Positions 19,674-29,732 are shown, numbered from the stretch's first letter. The stretch is 64,000 nucleotides of DNA from Methylococcaceae bacterium (GCA_947505105.1 CANNKG010000004.1:1-64000), one strand, 5' to 3'. Program-made: numbers and translations. The notes: a model not told the origin generated them from the letters alone.

Positions 19674-20129
19674 ATGGCGCAGTTCAAGAAATGTTCTAAA
19701 GTATCGATAGCACTGATATCAAGCTTTCTATGGTCCCCCATCACTCTCGCGCAGGCGGTTGGACAATCGGTGCCGACCATCTCCTTAACCGATAGGCTTC
19801 AGTGGGTATTGGCATTATTGATTGTTTTAGGGTTATTTTTGCTCTGTATCTGGTTTTTGCGTAAATTAGGGACGTTAAACAACTCAATAGATAGCAGGTC
19901 TTTGCGGGTCGTGAGTGGTGTGTCGCTGGGAATGCGCGAAAAAGTTATTCTATTGCAGGTAGGGCGTAAACAACTGCTATTGGCGGTGACTCCCGGTAAT
20001 ATCGAAACCCTTGCGATTCTTGAAGGGGATGATTGTTTGCCACATAAATTTGCGAACACCTTGAATAAATCAAGTCCTAATTTTGCTGAACAATTAAATC
20101 GAATTCTTAAAGGTTCGTCCGATGTCTAA
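19674..20129 (+). CDS. fliO: flagellar biosynthetic protein FliO
   Basis: A bitopic inner-membrane chaperone-like protein needed for assembly of the FliP ring of the export gate. From the ATG at 19674 it is 151 residues: a signal-like N-terminus (about 8-28), a transmembrane helix near 42-62 ([19 protein letters not shown]), then a small cytoplasmic SpoA-like domain ([27 protein letters not shown]). The start is uncertain: the frame is open back to a TTG at 19611 overlapping fliN, and another ATG exists at 19638. The ATG at 19674 was chosen because AAAGGA precedes it and the signal-like sequence then begins properly. Its end overlaps fliP by 8 bases. Confidence 0.88.
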   Translation: MAQFKKCSKVSIALISSFLWSPITLAQAVGQSVPTISLTDRLQWVLALLIVLGLFLLCIWFLRKLGTLNNSIDSRSLRVVSGVSLGMREKVILLQVGRKQLLLAVTPGNIETLAILEGDDCLPHKFANTLNKSSPNFAEQLNRILKGSSDV

Positions 20130-20880
20130 GTCAATATTAATGCTTGGAACTCTGGCGATAATGATCGGGCAATTAATGTGTCCAGTATTCGCTGCTACCG
20201 GTGTTCAGGCGGTGACAGTCACCACTAATGCGGATGGTGGTCAAACCTATACGGTGACCATCCAAATACTGGCCTTGATGACGATGTTAACTTTGTTGCC
20301 CGCCATGTTGTTGACGATGACCTCGTTTACACGCATCATGATTGTTCTGGGCTTGCTCAGGCAGGCGTTAGGGACCGGGCAGGCGCCAAGTAATCAGGTT
20401 TTGCTCGGCCTGTCATTATTCTTAACCATTTTTATCATGATGCCGGTCCTGGATAAAGTGAATAATGACGCTGTTCAGCCTTATCTGGCGGAAAAGATTT
20501 CAGTGACCGAGGCGATCGAAAAAGCATCAGAGCCGTTTCGGCTGTTTATGTTAAAGCAGACGCGCGAAGCCGATATTGAATTATTCGTCAGAATCTCGGG
20601 AAAGGGCGATCTTCAAGGACCTGACAATGTGCCGTTCTCTATTCTATTACCTGCCTATGTGACCAGTGAATTAAAAACGGCTTTTCAAATCGGTTTTTTG
20701 ATTTTCGTGCCCTTCCTTATTATCGATTTGGTTGTTGCAAGTGTGTTGATGTCAATGGGGATGATGATGTTATCACCGATGATTATTTCCCTACCTTTCA
20801 AATTAATGTTATTCGTGTTGGCTGATGGTTGGTCTTTGATTATCGAGATGCTTGCGGCCAGTTTCTATGTTACTCAATAA
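20122..20880 (+). CDS. fliP: flagellar export gate protein FliP
   Basis: A 252-residue inner-membrane component of the FliP5-FliQ4-FliR1 gate. A cleavable signal peptide (about 1-22) is followed by four hydrophobic segments. Family signatures are [24 protein letters not shown] near 67-90, [11 protein letters not shown] near 113 and [13 protein letters not shown] near 229-241. The gene overlaps fliO by 8 bases, and fliQ starts 12 bases downstream. Confidence 0.97.
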   Translation: MSKSILMLGTLAIMIGQLMCPVFAATGVQAVTVTTNADGGQTYTVTIQILALMTMLTLLPAMLLTMTSFTRIMIVLGLLRQALGTGQAPSNQVLLGLSLFLTIFIMMPVLDKVNNDAVQPYLAEKISVTEAIEKASEPFRLFMLKQTREADIELFVRISGKGDLQGPDNVPFSILLPAYVTSELKTAFQIGFLIFVPFLIIDLVVASVLMSMGMMMLSPMIISLPFKLMLFVLADGWSLIIEMLAASFYVTQ

Positions 20881-20892
20881 CACGGTACGTTT

Positions 20893-21162
20893 ATGACACC
20901 GGAAACAGTGTATCAAGTCGGTCAGGATGCGATGATTGTGGCGATTAAACTCACCGCTCCGGTGTTAATTCCTTCATTGATTGTGGGCTTAGTGATTGCG
21001 ATGTTTCAGGCCGCCACGCAGATTAATGAAATGACCTTGACCTTTATCCCAAAATTAATTGTGATTGGATTGGTCCTGATGTTTGCAGGTCCCTGGATGT
21101 TGCAGATGTTTCTTGATTATTTCCAGGATTTAATCCGCGATATTCCTTCTCTGATTGGTTAG
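20893..21162 (+). CDS. fliQ: flagellar export gate protein FliQ
   Basis: An 89-residue protein with two transmembrane helices. Conserved blocks are APVLIPSLIVGLVIAMFQAATQINEMTLTFIPKL near 23-56 and FAGPWMLQ near 65-72. The length is exactly as in the family. It is tightly packed between fliP and fliR. Confidence 0.96.
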   Translation: MTPETVYQVGQDAMIVAIKLTAPVLIPSLIVGLVIAMFQAATQINEMTLTFIPKLIVIGLVLMFAGPWMLQMFLDYFQDLIRDIPSLIG

Positions 21163-21166
21163 CCGC

Positions 21167-21943
21167 TTGAATTATACCGAAGCGCAGTTACACGCTATTC
21201 TAGCCGCTTTTTTCTGGCCGTTTCTTAGAATCAGCTCTCTCTTCATTTCCTTGCCGATCTTTAGTATCAATGCGGTTTCGGCACGGATCCGACTATTGTT
21301 TTCGTTGGCGATTACTTTGGTTGTGGCTCCGCTGATCAAGATTCCGCCCGGCCTTGAAATATTTAGTTACGATGGCTTGATGGTGACGATTCAGCAATTG
21401 ATGATTGGTTTAATGAGTGGTTTTGTTTTGCAGATTACGTTTGCGGCGGTGGTTTTTGGCGGGCAGGCGGTTGCATCCGGGATGGGGCTGGGTTTTGCGT
21501 CAATGGTTGATCCTCAAGATGGTCAGCAAGTACCTGTAATTGCACAGTTTTATGTTGTGATCTGCACCTTGCTCTTTCTCGTGATGAATGCTCACCTCTT
21601 GATTATTGAGATGTTGGTTGATAGTTTTAAAACCATTCCGATTGGCCTGGATGGTTTCGATAAAGCTGACTTGTGGATGTTACTTGAGTGGAGTCGACAA
21701 TTATTTTCAGTCGGGTTGTTATTGTCGTTGCCGATGATTGCAAGCTTATTGTTTGTGAATATTAGTTTTGGCGTGGCAACGCGGGCTGCACCCCAATTAC
21801 AAATTTTTTCGGTGGGCTTTCCGGTCACTATTGCGTTAGGGCTGTTTTTGATGTGGATGACACTGCCCGATGTAGTGGCTTTTATTTCAGAGGATATGTT
21901 AACCGATGCTTATGAGTTTATTGGGCAATTGCTCAAATTATAG
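21167..21943 (+). CDS. fliR: flagellar export gate protein FliR
   Basis: About 258 residues with several transmembrane helices; it completes the FliPQR gate. Recognisable blocks are FFWPFLRISSLFISLPIF near the N-terminus, GQAVASGMGLGFASMVDPQ near 100-118 and the C-terminal PVTIALGLFLMWMTLP. No ATG lies at the 5' end: TTG codons at 21155 (overlapping fliQ) and 21167 are both possible. The second gives the family-like N-terminus and spacing, so it is used here. flhB follows after 32 bases. Confidence 0.93.
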   Translation: MNYTEAQLHAILAAFFWPFLRISSLFISLPIFSINAVSARIRLLFSLAITLVVAPLIKIPPGLEIFSYDGLMVTIQQLMIGLMSGFVLQITFAAVVFGGQAVASGMGLGFASMVDPQDGQQVPVIAQFYVVICTLLFLVMNAHLLIIEMLVDSFKTIPIGLDGFDKADLWMLLEWSRQLFSVGLLLSLPMIASLLFVNISFGVATRAAPQLQIFSVGFPVTIALGLFLMWMTLPDVVAFISEDMLTDAYEFIGQLLKL

Positions 21944-21975
21944 CCCTATTCAGCATATTTGATAGGTGAAAGAGC

Positions 21976-23100
21976 ATGGCAGAAGATTCAGATGACAAAA
22001 CCGAAGAACCTACCGGTAAGCGCCTAGAGGATGCTCGCAAAAAGGGCCAAATTGCGCGTTCAAGAGAACTCAACACGCTATTGATGCTGATGGTTAGCGC
22101 GACCTTGTTGTTAATGTTAGGCGCTCAGATGGGACGCGATCTCTTGGCAATCATGAAATATAACTTCTCTCTTGAGCGTGTGGTTATCATGGATCCAGCT
22201 ACGACCCTGATTTTCTTAAAACGTTCTGTTGTGGATGCTTTATTACTGGTTGCTCCGTTTATAGGGGTTTTGTTGGTGAGCGCTTTTGTAGGTCCGCTCT
22301 CCATGGGGGGGTGGAACTTTAGCTGGGAAGCGCTTGAGTTTAATATTGGCAAGCTCGATCCTATTTCCGGTATTCCGCGATTATTTGGAATCAAGGGCGT
22401 CATTGAACTTATTAAAGCCATTATCAAAGTCACGTTAATTTTTATTATTGCTTACTTATTGTTCAAAATGTATTTGCCTGAATTTGTCCATTTAAGTGAC
22501 GAACCTGTGGATCAGGCGATTTTTCATGCCTTAAAAATTATTGCATGGGGATTTTTATGGTTAAGCGCGTCATTACTGGTCGTGGCGACGATTGATGTAC
22601 CTTATCAACTGTGGAGTCATAGCAAGGAATTGAAAATGACTAAGCAGGAAATTCGTGATGAGTCTAAAGAGTCTGAGGGGAGTCCTGAGCTAAAAGGGCG
22701 GATTCGTCGCATGCAGATGGAAATGGCTCAAGGTCGCATGATGGCAGAAGTGCCTAAGGCTGATGTTATTGTAACTAATCCTACGCATTTCGCGGTGGCC
22801 TTGAAGTATGATCCAGGGAAGTCAAGTGCGCCCAAAGTGACGGCAAAAGGGATTGATTTGATCGCCGCTGAAATTCGTAATTTAGCGATAGGCGCCAAGG
22901 TACCCCTCGTCGCCTCACCGCCGCTGGCGCGTGCTTTGTACTATTCTACCGAATTGGAACAAGAAATTCCGAAGGGATTATTCATCGCAGTGGCACAAGT
23001 TTTAGCTTATATTTTCCAGTTAAAAACTGCAAAAGAACAAGGTTGGAATGCTCCGTTGCCGCCTCAGGAAATACCCATACCTAAAGAATATCGGAAATAA
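21976..23100 (+). CDS. flhB: flagellar export switch protein FlhB
   Basis: A 374-residue protein with four transmembrane helices and a cytoplasmic autocleaving domain that switches export from rod/hook to filament substrates. N-terminal DKTEEPTGKRLEDARKKGQIARS is typical. The cleavage motif NPTH (VTNPTHFAVALKYDPG) is intact near residue 268. The C-terminal domain runs to about 374. A shorter relative of this C-terminal domain exists at 51047-51334. It starts with a GGTGAAAGAGC sequence before the ATG. Confidence 0.97.
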   Translation: MAEDSDDKTEEPTGKRLEDARKKGQIARSRELNTLLMLMVSATLLLMLGAQMGRDLLAIMKYNFSLERVVIMDPATTLIFLKRSVVDALLLVAPFIGVLLVSAFVGPLSMGGWNFSWEALEFNIGKLDPISGIPRLFGIKGVIELIKAIIKVTLIFIIAYLLFKMYLPEFVHLSDEPVDQAIFHALKIIAWGFLWLSASLLVVATIDVPYQLWSHSKELKMTKQEIRDESKESEGSPELKGRIRRMQMEMAQGRMMAEVPKADVIVTNPTHFAVALKYDPGKSSAPKVTAKGIDLIAAEIRNLAIGAKVPLVASPPLARALYYSTELEQEIPKGLFIAVAQVLAYIFQLKTAKEQGWNAPLPPQEIPIPKEYRK

Positions 23101-23149
23101 AGTTCGCTTTCTTATTTAAGATATTGAAATCATTATTTATAATGATTGA

Positions 23150-23166
23150 CTGGTGTATTACTTGCA
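23150..23166 (+). promoter_or_regulatory. candidate sigma-54 promoter upstream of flhA
   Basis: The sequence CTGGTGTATTACTTGCAT has GG at 23152-23153 and GC at 23164-23165 with exactly 10 bases between, matching the sigma-54 -24/-12 rule, with TTGC at the -12 element. It lies about 125 bases before the flhA ATG in the only sizeable gap (191 bases) of the fliL-fliA run. RpoN/FleQ control of flhA is known in Pseudomonas; here it is inferred. Confidence 0.6.
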
Positions 23167-23291
23167 TAGAGTTCAAGTTAAATAACGATTCTGGTTCTGT
23201 CGGTCAATAGTCGCCAAAAGAGTCTTTTTTATAAACCAAGCCAGTTTTTGGTATTTTAATTTTAAAAATTAAAAAAATTTGATGGTCTGAT

Positions 23292-25394
23292 ATGGAACTT
23301 GCTCGCGTTACATCAGTTTTAAAGTCCTTAGCCGGTGCTGGATTAGGCGCTCCGTTGGTCATTATCATGATTCTATCAATGGTAATTTTGCCACTTCCGC
23401 CCTTTGTACTTGATATATTTTTTACTTTCAATATTGCGTTTTCGCTAATAATCCTGCTGGTGGTGGTCAACGCGGTTAAACCATTGGAATTTGCCGCCTT
23501 TCCGTCAGTTATTTTGATTGCAACGCTGTTACGTCTTGCGTTAAACGTCGCGTCCACCCGTGTTGTTTTGCTTCATGGTCATAACGGTGGAGCTGCGGCT
23601 GGCAAGGTGATTGAAGCGTTTGGTGAGTTTGTGATTGGCGGCAATTTCGCCGTCGGGATTGTGGTGTTTGCTATTTTGGTGGTCATCAACTTTGTTGTGG
23701 TTACCAAGGGTGCTGGACGGGTTGCGGAAGTCGGGGCGCGTTTTACCCTCGATGCGATGCCGGGTAAACAGATGGCCATTGATGCCGATTTGAATGCGGG
23801 TTTGATCACTCAGGATCAGGCGCGTGAGCGACGCGCTGAAGTCGCGTCAGAAGCAGATTTTTATGGATCAATGGATGGAGCCAGTAAATTCGTGCGTGGT
23901 GATGCGGTTGCCGGTATTGTCATTTTATTTGTAAACATGATTGGCGGACTCGTGATCGGCGTCACCCAGCATGGAATGACGGTCTCCGATGCCGGCTCCA
24001 TCTATGTCTTGTTAACCATTGGTGACGGCTTGGTTGCTCAAATTCCATCGCTGTTGCTCTCTACCGCGTCCGCGATAGTCGTCACTCAGGCGCGCGGTAC
24101 CAGCGTCAATATCAGTGAACAGATTGGCGCTCAGCTTTTTCAAAACCCTAAAACCCTGATGATTACGGCGGGAGTGATCGCGATGCTGGGGGTTATTCCC
24201 GGTATGCCTAATCTGGTCTTTCTGCTGCTTGCCTCAATGTTGTTTGGCATGGCTTATTGGATGATCAATAAACGAAAACAGGCGTCGATGTCTCCCAGTG
24301 TTACGCGCGAAATCAGTAACCTCCCTCAACAGCTGATGCCGGAGGTCAAGGAGCTGGGCTGGGATGATGTTATGCCGGTGGATAGTATCGGGCTCGAAGT
24401 GGGCTATCGATTAATTCCCCTAGTCGATAAAAATCAGGGTGGGCAATTAATGACGCGCATTAAGGGGGTGCGCAAAAAACTTTCTCAAGAATTAGGCTTT
24501 TTAGTGCCTTCGGTGCATATCCGCGATAATCTGGATTTATCTCCAACGACCTATCGCATCTCGCTGATGGGCGTATCGGTAGGTGAAGCTGAAATCATGC
24601 CCGATATGGAAATGGCGATTAATCCGGGCCGGGTTTTTGGCAGTTTGCAGGGGAATCCTTGTCGTGATCCAGCGTTCGGCTTGGAAGCGGTCTGGATTTC
24701 ACCCACGCAAAAAGATCATGCGCAAACCTTAGGTTACACCGTCGTCGATCCAGGCACGGTGGTCGCGACCCATTTAAGTCATATTCTGCAATCGCATGCT
24801 CATGAATTATTCGGCTATGAGGAGGCTCAGCAATTACTTGATAATTTAGCCAGATCAGCGCCAAAACTCGTCGAAGATTTAGTGCCAAAAACCATTCCGT
24901 TGGGTATTTTGGTCAAGGTATTACAAAATATGTTGCAAGAAAGCGTACCGATCCGGGATATGCGGAGTATTGCCGAGACTTTGATAACTTTTGGTTTGAA
25001 GAGTCAAGATCCTGACGTTTTGACCTCGGCGGTCAGAGCGGCCTTAGGGCGACTAATTATTCATGAAATCAACGGGATGAATCAGGAATTACCGGTCATT
25101 ACCTTGGCCCCTGAATTGGAACAGTTGTTGCATAAATCATTGCATACAGCTGGTGAAGGCGGTGCAGGTATTGAACCGGGTCTTGCTGAACAAATGCATA
25201 AATCATTGGAAGAAAGTACGCAACAAATGGAAATGGATGGACAAGTGGCGGTGCTCCTGGTGTCATCTTTCCTAAGACCTTGGTTGGCAAGATTTGTACG
25301 ACATTCGATTTCAGGATTACATGTTTTAGCCTACAATGAGATTCCTGAAGATCGGCAAGTCAAAGTGGTGTCAACCGTTGGCCAGCGTGCATAA
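23292..25394 (+). CDS. flhA: flagellar export apparatus protein FlhA
   Basis: A 700-residue protein: eight predicted transmembrane helices in the first 330 residues and a large cytoplasmic ring domain after that. The FHIPEP-type signature is present as LARVTSV..PLVIIMILSMVILPLPPF at the N-terminus and RVAEVGARFTLDAMPGKQMAIDADLNAG near 141-168. The C-terminal domain includes VPSVHIRDNLDL near 406. Length matches the family (about 690-705). It has its own candidate sigma-54 promoter; flhF follows after 18 bases. Confidence 0.97.
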   Translation: MELARVTSVLKSLAGAGLGAPLVIIMILSMVILPLPPFVLDIFFTFNIAFSLIILLVVVNAVKPLEFAAFPSVILIATLLRLALNVASTRVVLLHGHNGGAAAGKVIEAFGEFVIGGNFAVGIVVFAILVVINFVVVTKGAGRVAEVGARFTLDAMPGKQMAIDADLNAGLITQDQARERRAEVASEADFYGSMDGASKFVRGDAVAGIVILFVNMIGGLVIGVTQHGMTVSDAGSIYVLLTIGDGLVAQIPSLLLSTASAIVVTQARGTSVNISEQIGAQLFQNPKTLMITAGVIAMLGVIPGMPNLVFLLLASMLFGMAYWMINKRKQASMSPSVTREISNLPQQLMPEVKELGWDDVMPVDSIGLEVGYRLIPLVDKNQGGQLMTRIKGVRKKLSQELGFLVPSVHIRDNLDLSPTTYRISLMGVSVGEAEIMPDMEMAINPGRVFGSLQGNPCRDPAFGLEAVWISPTQKDHAQTLGYTVVDPGTVVATHLSHILQSHAHELFGYEEAQQLLDNLARSAPKLVEDLVPKTIPLGILVKVLQNMLQESVPIRDMRSIAETLITFGLKSQDPDVLTSAVRAALGRLIIHEINGMNQELPVITLAPELEQLLHKSLHTAGEGGAGIEPGLAEQMHKSLEESTQQMEMDGQVAVLLVSSFLRPWLARFVRHSISGLHVLAYNEIPEDRQVKVVSTVGQRA

Positions 25395-25412
25395 CATGAG
25401 TGGAGTCGCACG

Positions 25413-26912
25413 ATGAAAATTAAACGTTTTTTTGCAGCAGATATTCGTCAAGCCATGAAAATGGTCAGAGATGAGTTAGGTTCAGATGCTGTTATCATGT
25501 CAAACAAGTCGGTAGATGGCGGGGTTGAAATTATTGCTGCCCGTGATTTCGACGAACAAGTGCTGGAAAAGAAAATTCCGGCTGAAACGCATGCACCACT
25601 TAATAAAGGGCCGACTAAAACAATGCCGGATCTGCCTGATTATTCTGCTGAAAAAGAGCGTTTACATATCGTTCAAAGTCCTAGAAAACGTGACGCCAAT
25701 AATCAGACACCACCACGTGCGGCGCGACGGGAAGTTGACCAATATTTAGGATATGCCGAAAAAATGCCCTTAAAACGCATGGATAGCGCCGAAAGTGAAT
25801 ACGCTCCCAAAGCTACTAAACCGCTCAATGACAAATTGAATCAAATTGCTTCCACAGATTCTAATTTTTATGCTGACAGTGTTCGGCCGATGCCTCCTAA
25901 ACGGGAAGTAAAACCTGAAGTTAGAACGGTAAATTTTAAAGCAACTCCTGTGAAAAATTCGCCAGAAAAAACTGATTTTGAGTCTGAACGACTGCTCGAT
26001 CAAATGCGTAAGGAATTTAGACAATTAAAATTGTCCATGGAAATGCGGCTTTCTGAAGTCGGTTTTGCTCAAGTTGCCTCTACCAATCCAGTTCGTCTTG
26101 ATTTATTAAGACGTTTTGCCGGTATGGGTATTTCCAAAAAATTAAGTCTAAAATTGGCAAATCGTTTGGGAACCCACGCTAATAGTGATTATGCCTTTGA
26201 AAAAGCTCAGGAAATGATGACCAAGGTGATGCCGATTGCTGATGACAATATTCTTGAATACGGTGGCGTGATCGCTTTAGTTGGCCCCACTGGCGTCGGT
26301 AAAACGACCACTATTGCAAAATTGGCCGCAAAATTTATTTTGAAACACGGATCAAGGCAGGTCGCCTTAATTACCACTGATAATTATCGTATTGCTGCCC
26401 ATGAACAGTTGAATACGTATGGCAGAATTCTGGATGTGCCGGTCAGAAGTGCAGCCAATGCTGACGAATTAAGAAGTTTAATTAACGGTTTTGGTGATAA
26501 AAAACTAATTCTGATTGATACCGCCGGCATGGGGCCACGGGATATGCGCTTAGTTGAACAGCTTAGAACCCTGCAAAAAAATGATGTGCCCATTCGGACC
26601 TACTTAGTCATTTCTGCGACTACCCAATATAAAGGCATGCAGGAAATTATGCGGGCATTTCAAATAGCTGGGCCTGCTTCGTGTATTCTGACCAAAATGG
26701 ATGAAGCTTCTTCAATCGGTGGGGCAATTTCGGCACTGATTGAACAACAATTACCGGTATCGTTTGTGACTGATGGTCAGCAAGTGCCTGAAGATATTCA
26801 TGTTCCACGCGCTCAAGGATTAATAAATCAATGTGTCGCCGATATTGATCAAGAAAATGACTATACTGATAGCGTAAATTACGAAGAATGGGTGGCTGAA
26901 GGTTATGCTTAA
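25413..26912 (+). CDS. flhF: flagellar placement GTPase FlhF
   Basis: A 499-residue SRP-type GTPase that puts the flagellum at the pole. N-terminal MKIKRFFAADIRQAMKMVRDELGSDAVIMSNK is the family signature. A long variable basic linker spans about 70-190, and the NG domain follows with P-loop GPTGVGKTTTIAKLAAKF near 290, DNYRIAAHEQLNTYG near 324 and LIDTAGMGPRD near 368. The linker is longer than in many relatives, making the whole protein rather long. The stop overlaps the flhG start by 8 bases. Confidence 0.96.
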   Translation: MKIKRFFAADIRQAMKMVRDELGSDAVIMSNKSVDGGVEIIAARDFDEQVLEKKIPAETHAPLNKGPTKTMPDLPDYSAEKERLHIVQSPRKRDANNQTPPRAARREVDQYLGYAEKMPLKRMDSAESEYAPKATKPLNDKLNQIASTDSNFYADSVRPMPPKREVKPEVRTVNFKATPVKNSPEKTDFESERLLDQMRKEFRQLKLSMEMRLSEVGFAQVASTNPVRLDLLRRFAGMGISKKLSLKLANRLGTHANSDYAFEKAQEMMTKVMPIADDNILEYGGVIALVGPTGVGKTTTIAKLAAKFILKHGSRQVALITTDNYRIAAHEQLNTYGRILDVPVRSAANADELRSLINGFGDKKLILIDTAGMGPRDMRLVEQLRTLQKNDVPIRTYLVISATTQYKGMQEIMRAFQIAGPASCILTKMDEASSIGGAISALIEQQLPVSFVTDGQQVPEDIHVPRAQGLINQCVADIDQENDYTDSVNYEEWVAEGYA

Positions 26913-27777
26913 ACCATTCGATCAAGCCTCTGGACTACGGAAAATGAGACAAATGAAACCAGTGCGAGTTATGGCGATTACCAGCGGGAAAGGTGGCGTC
27001 GGCAAAACCAATTTATCTACCAATATCGGTATTGCGCTATCTGAAATCGGTAGGCGAGTCGTGTTGCTGGATGCCGATATGGGTCTGGCGAATGTCGATA
27101 TTCTGTTAGGCATGTATCCTGAATTCAATCTTTCCCATGTGTTGAAAGGTCAAAAGAGCTTGAATGAAGTGATGCTTGAGGGGCCTTCCGGACTTAAAAT
27201 TATCCCGGGTGCTTCTGGTTTACAGGCAATGTCCGATTTATCATCAGTCGAACAAGCGGCGATCATTCGCGCATTTAGCGACATTGACCGCGATACCGAT
27301 GTCTTGATTGTAGACACGGCAGCCGGCATCTCATCAAGCGTGGTCAATTTTGCAAGGGCATGCCAGGAAGTGATCGTCGTAGTTTGTGATGAGCCGACCT
27401 CGTTAACCGATGCCTATGCCTTTATAAAATTATTGAATCGCGACTATGGAATAAGTAGTTTTAATATCGTTGCGAATATGGTGCAATCTCCGCAGCAGGG
27501 GCAAGGTTTATTTGTCAAGCTGACCAAGGTGACTGATCGATATTTGGATGTTGCGCTAACTTATTTGGGCGGCGTTCCGTTTGATGAATACTTACGTAAA
27601 TCCGTACAAAAACAAACGCCGGTGATAAAAGCTTTTCCTCAATGTAAATCGGCATTAGCGATCAAAAGTATAGCGCGGGTAGTGGATGCCAGACCTATTA
27701 AAACTCAAGTGGGCGGCTATCTGGAGTTTTTTGTTGAGCGGATGATTCAATATGGCGCTCAAGAGGATGCTGCATGA
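26905..27777 (+). CDS. flhG: flagellar number regulator FlhG (FleN), MinD-type ATPase
   Basis: A 290-residue ParA/MinD ATPase that limits flagellar number and works against FlhF. Deviant Walker A SGKGGVGKTNLSTN near 28-41, LLDADMGLANVDILLG near 54-69 and LIVDTAAGISSSVVNF near 132-147. The 13-residue N-terminal extension before the first strand (with QASGLRKM) fits the FlhF-activating DQAxxLR-type motif of FlhG proteins. It overlaps flhF by 8 bases and fliA by 4 bases (ATGA), so coupled translation is likely. Confidence 0.95.
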   Translation: MLKPFDQASGLRKMRQMKPVRVMAITSGKGGVGKTNLSTNIGIALSEIGRRVVLLDADMGLANVDILLGMYPEFNLSHVLKGQKSLNEVMLEGPSGLKIIPGASGLQAMSDLSSVEQAAIIRAFSDIDRDTDVLIVDTAAGISSSVVNFARACQEVIVVVCDEPTSLTDAYAFIKLLNRDYGISSFNIVANMVQSPQQGQGLFVKLTKVTDRYLDVALTYLGGVPFDEYLRKSVQKQTPVIKAFPQCKSALAIKSIARVVDARPIKTQVGGYLEFFVERMIQYGAQEDAA

Positions 27778-28493
27778 GTGGAATTGCCGCCTATACTTCA
27801 ATCCAGGCGGGTAGTACCGATGAGCAGGTCATTCTTTATGTGCCGCTTGTGAAACGCATTGCTTATCATTTGTTGAGTCGATTACCGGATTCGATTTTAC
27901 TGGACGACTTAATTCAGGCTGGCATGTTGGGATTGCTTGAGGCAATCAAAAATTACGATGCAGCTCAGGGCGCGAGTTTCGAGACTTATGCGGGTATTCG
28001 AATTCGTGGTTCAATGCTTGATGAAGTAAGACGCTCGGATTGGACGCCTCGGTCAGTACACAAAAAAGCGCGCGAGGTTGCCGGTGCCATAAGAACGATT
28101 GAAAGCCAAACCGGACGTGATGCTAGATCTTCTGAAATAGCTGAATGTCTGGGTATCAACATGGACGAGTACGCGCATATTTTGCAAGATTCGCTCTGCT
28201 GTAGGACCTTTAGTGTTGAAGAGCTTGCGCAAGATGGTGATTCGTATGAATTAATGCCTGATTGTGAGGGGCCGGCAGAAGAATTGTTACAGCAGGGTTT
28301 TCAAAACGCGCTGGCTGACGCGATTAGAAGTTTACCTGAACGTGAACGATTGGTTGTATCATTGTATTATGATGACGAACTTAACTTGCGGGAAATCGGT
28401 GAAGTACTCAATATAAGTGAGTCGCGTGTCAGTCAAATCAATAGTCAAGCAATGCTTCGTTTACGTGCTCGGCTTGCCGATTGGTTAGAATAA
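27774..28493 (+). CDS. fliA: RNA polymerase sigma-28 factor FliA
   Basis: A 239-residue sigma factor for late flagellar, motor and chemotaxis genes. Region 2 (LDDLIQAGMLGLLEAIKNYDAAQGASFETYAGIRIRGSMLDEVR, about 42-85), region 3, and region 4 with the HTH LNLREIGEVLNISESRVSQINSQAMLRLR near 204-232. The ATGA overlap with flhG couples it to the polar placement genes. A well-matched target promoter for it is visible at 58105-58130. Confidence 0.97.
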   Translation: MSGIAAYTSIQAGSTDEQVILYVPLVKRIAYHLLSRLPDSILLDDLIQAGMLGLLEAIKNYDAAQGASFETYAGIRIRGSMLDEVRRSDWTPRSVHKKAREVAGAIRTIESQTGRDARSSEIAECLGINMDEYAHILQDSLCCRTFSVEELAQDGDSYELMPDCEGPAEELLQQGFQNALADAIRSLPERERLVVSLYYDDELNLREIGEVLNISESRVSQINSQAMLRLRARLADWLE

Positions 28494-28602
28494 AAAAGAT
28501 CAGCGTAGAAGATTTGAAAAAAAATAATTAATTTTTGCATTTAAGTTTGACTTTTGAATGTTTACGTCTATTTTTTAAATTTTATAGGTTTGGAGAATAA
28601 CC

Positions 28603-28989
28603 TTGGATAAAAATATGAAAATTCTCGTTGTTGATGATTTTTCGACAATGAGGCGTATTGTTAAGAACTTATTACGAGATCTCGGTTTTGTTAATACCGT
28701 AGAAGCAGACGATGGTTTAACAGCGCTTCCTAAATTACAGGCCGGAGGAATTGATTTCCTGGTAACGGACTGGAATATGCCAGGCATGACCGGCTTAGAT
28801 TTATTAAAAGCGGTGCGGGCAGATCCTAAACTGGCTCATTTGCCGGTGTTGATGGTAACGGCGGAAGCTAAACGTGATCAAATTATCATGGCGGCTCAAG
28901 CAGGGGTCAATGGGTATATCATCAAGCCATTTACTGCGGCAACTTTAAAAGAAAAAATCGAAAAGATTTTCGAACGTATCGATGGTTAA
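28603..28989 (+). CDS. cheY: chemotaxis response regulator CheY
   Basis: A 128-residue single receiver domain that carries the signal from CheA to FliM. Acidic pocket [10 protein letters not shown] at about 9-18, phospho-Asp in [13 protein letters not shown] near 57, Thr in MVTAEAK near 87, and Lys in IIKPFT near 109. A TTG start at 28603 is preferred over the ATG at 28615 because TTGGAG lies 7 bases before it and the product then has the usual N-terminal length. It is separated from fliA by 109 bases. Confidence 0.97.
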   Translation: MDKNMKILVVDDFSTMRRIVKNLLRDLGFVNTVEADDGLTALPKLQAGGIDFLVTDWNMPGMTGLDLLKAVRADPKLAHLPVLMVTAEAKRDQIIMAAQAGVNGYIIKPFTAATLKEKIEKIFERIDG

Positions 28990-29007
28990 TCTGGCGAGAA
29001 TTTATGC

Positions 29008-29718
29008 ATGAGTGATGATACACGTTTGGGTTTAGCTAAACAGCTAGTGATTGCATTAGAACAAGGTGATGACGCGTCAACCGATCAATTATTGGATGAT
29101 ATTGCCGGGGTGCGTGAAACCCAGTTATTTAGAGAAGTAGGCAAACTGACTCGGCAGTTACACGATGCGTTAGGAAGTTTTGCATTCGATGCAAAAATTG
29201 CCTCAATCACGGAAAATGATATTCCAGATGCTAAAGAACGGTTAAATTACGTTATTTCTATGACAGAACAAGCCGCAAACCAAACTTTAACGGCAGTTGA
29301 AAATTTATTGACGGTTTCTCAGCAGCTCGATTCTGAGGCCTGCATTCTGTCGGGTAAATGGGAGCGGTTCCGGGCGCGAGAAATGCCCTATGAAGAATTC
29401 AAAGAAATGAGTCAGGAAATTACTCAACATTTCAAACAAGCGGATGAAAGATTATTAGAGATCCAAAGTGGCCTCAATGATATTTTGATGGCGCAAAGTT
29501 TTCAAGATATTACTGGACAAATTATTCGTAAAGTTATTGATTTAGTTAAAAATCTTGAAGATAACATGGTCGGAATTATCCGCGTCTCTAGTGCTAAGAA
29601 AGTTCCCAACAAAGATGAATTATTAGGGCCTGTCGTGCCCGGAATTGATGATAAGCAAAATGATGTGGCCAGTGATCAGGTAGATGTTGATGATTTATTG
29701 TCTAGTTTAGGTTTTTAA
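29008..29718 (+). CDS. cheZ: chemotaxis phosphatase CheZ
   Basis: A 236-residue helical protein that dephosphorylates CheY-P. The catalytic segment MAQSFQDITGQIIRKVIDLV, with the active Gln, is near 161-180. A flexible linker follows and the last residues VDDLLSSLGF form the CheY-binding helix. It is placed between cheY and cheA as in other gammaproteobacteria with polar flagella. Confidence 0.96.
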   Translation: MSDDTRLGLAKQLVIALEQGDDASTDQLLDDIAGVRETQLFREVGKLTRQLHDALGSFAFDAKIASITENDIPDAKERLNYVISMTEQAANQTLTAVENLLTVSQQLDSEACILSGKWERFRAREMPYEEFKEMSQEITQHFKQADERLLEIQSGLNDILMAQSFQDITGQIIRKVIDLVKNLEDNMVGIIRVSSAKKVPNKDELLGPVVPGIDDKQNDVASDQVDVDDLLSSLGF

Positions 29719-29732
29719 AAAGGTAGGGAGCT

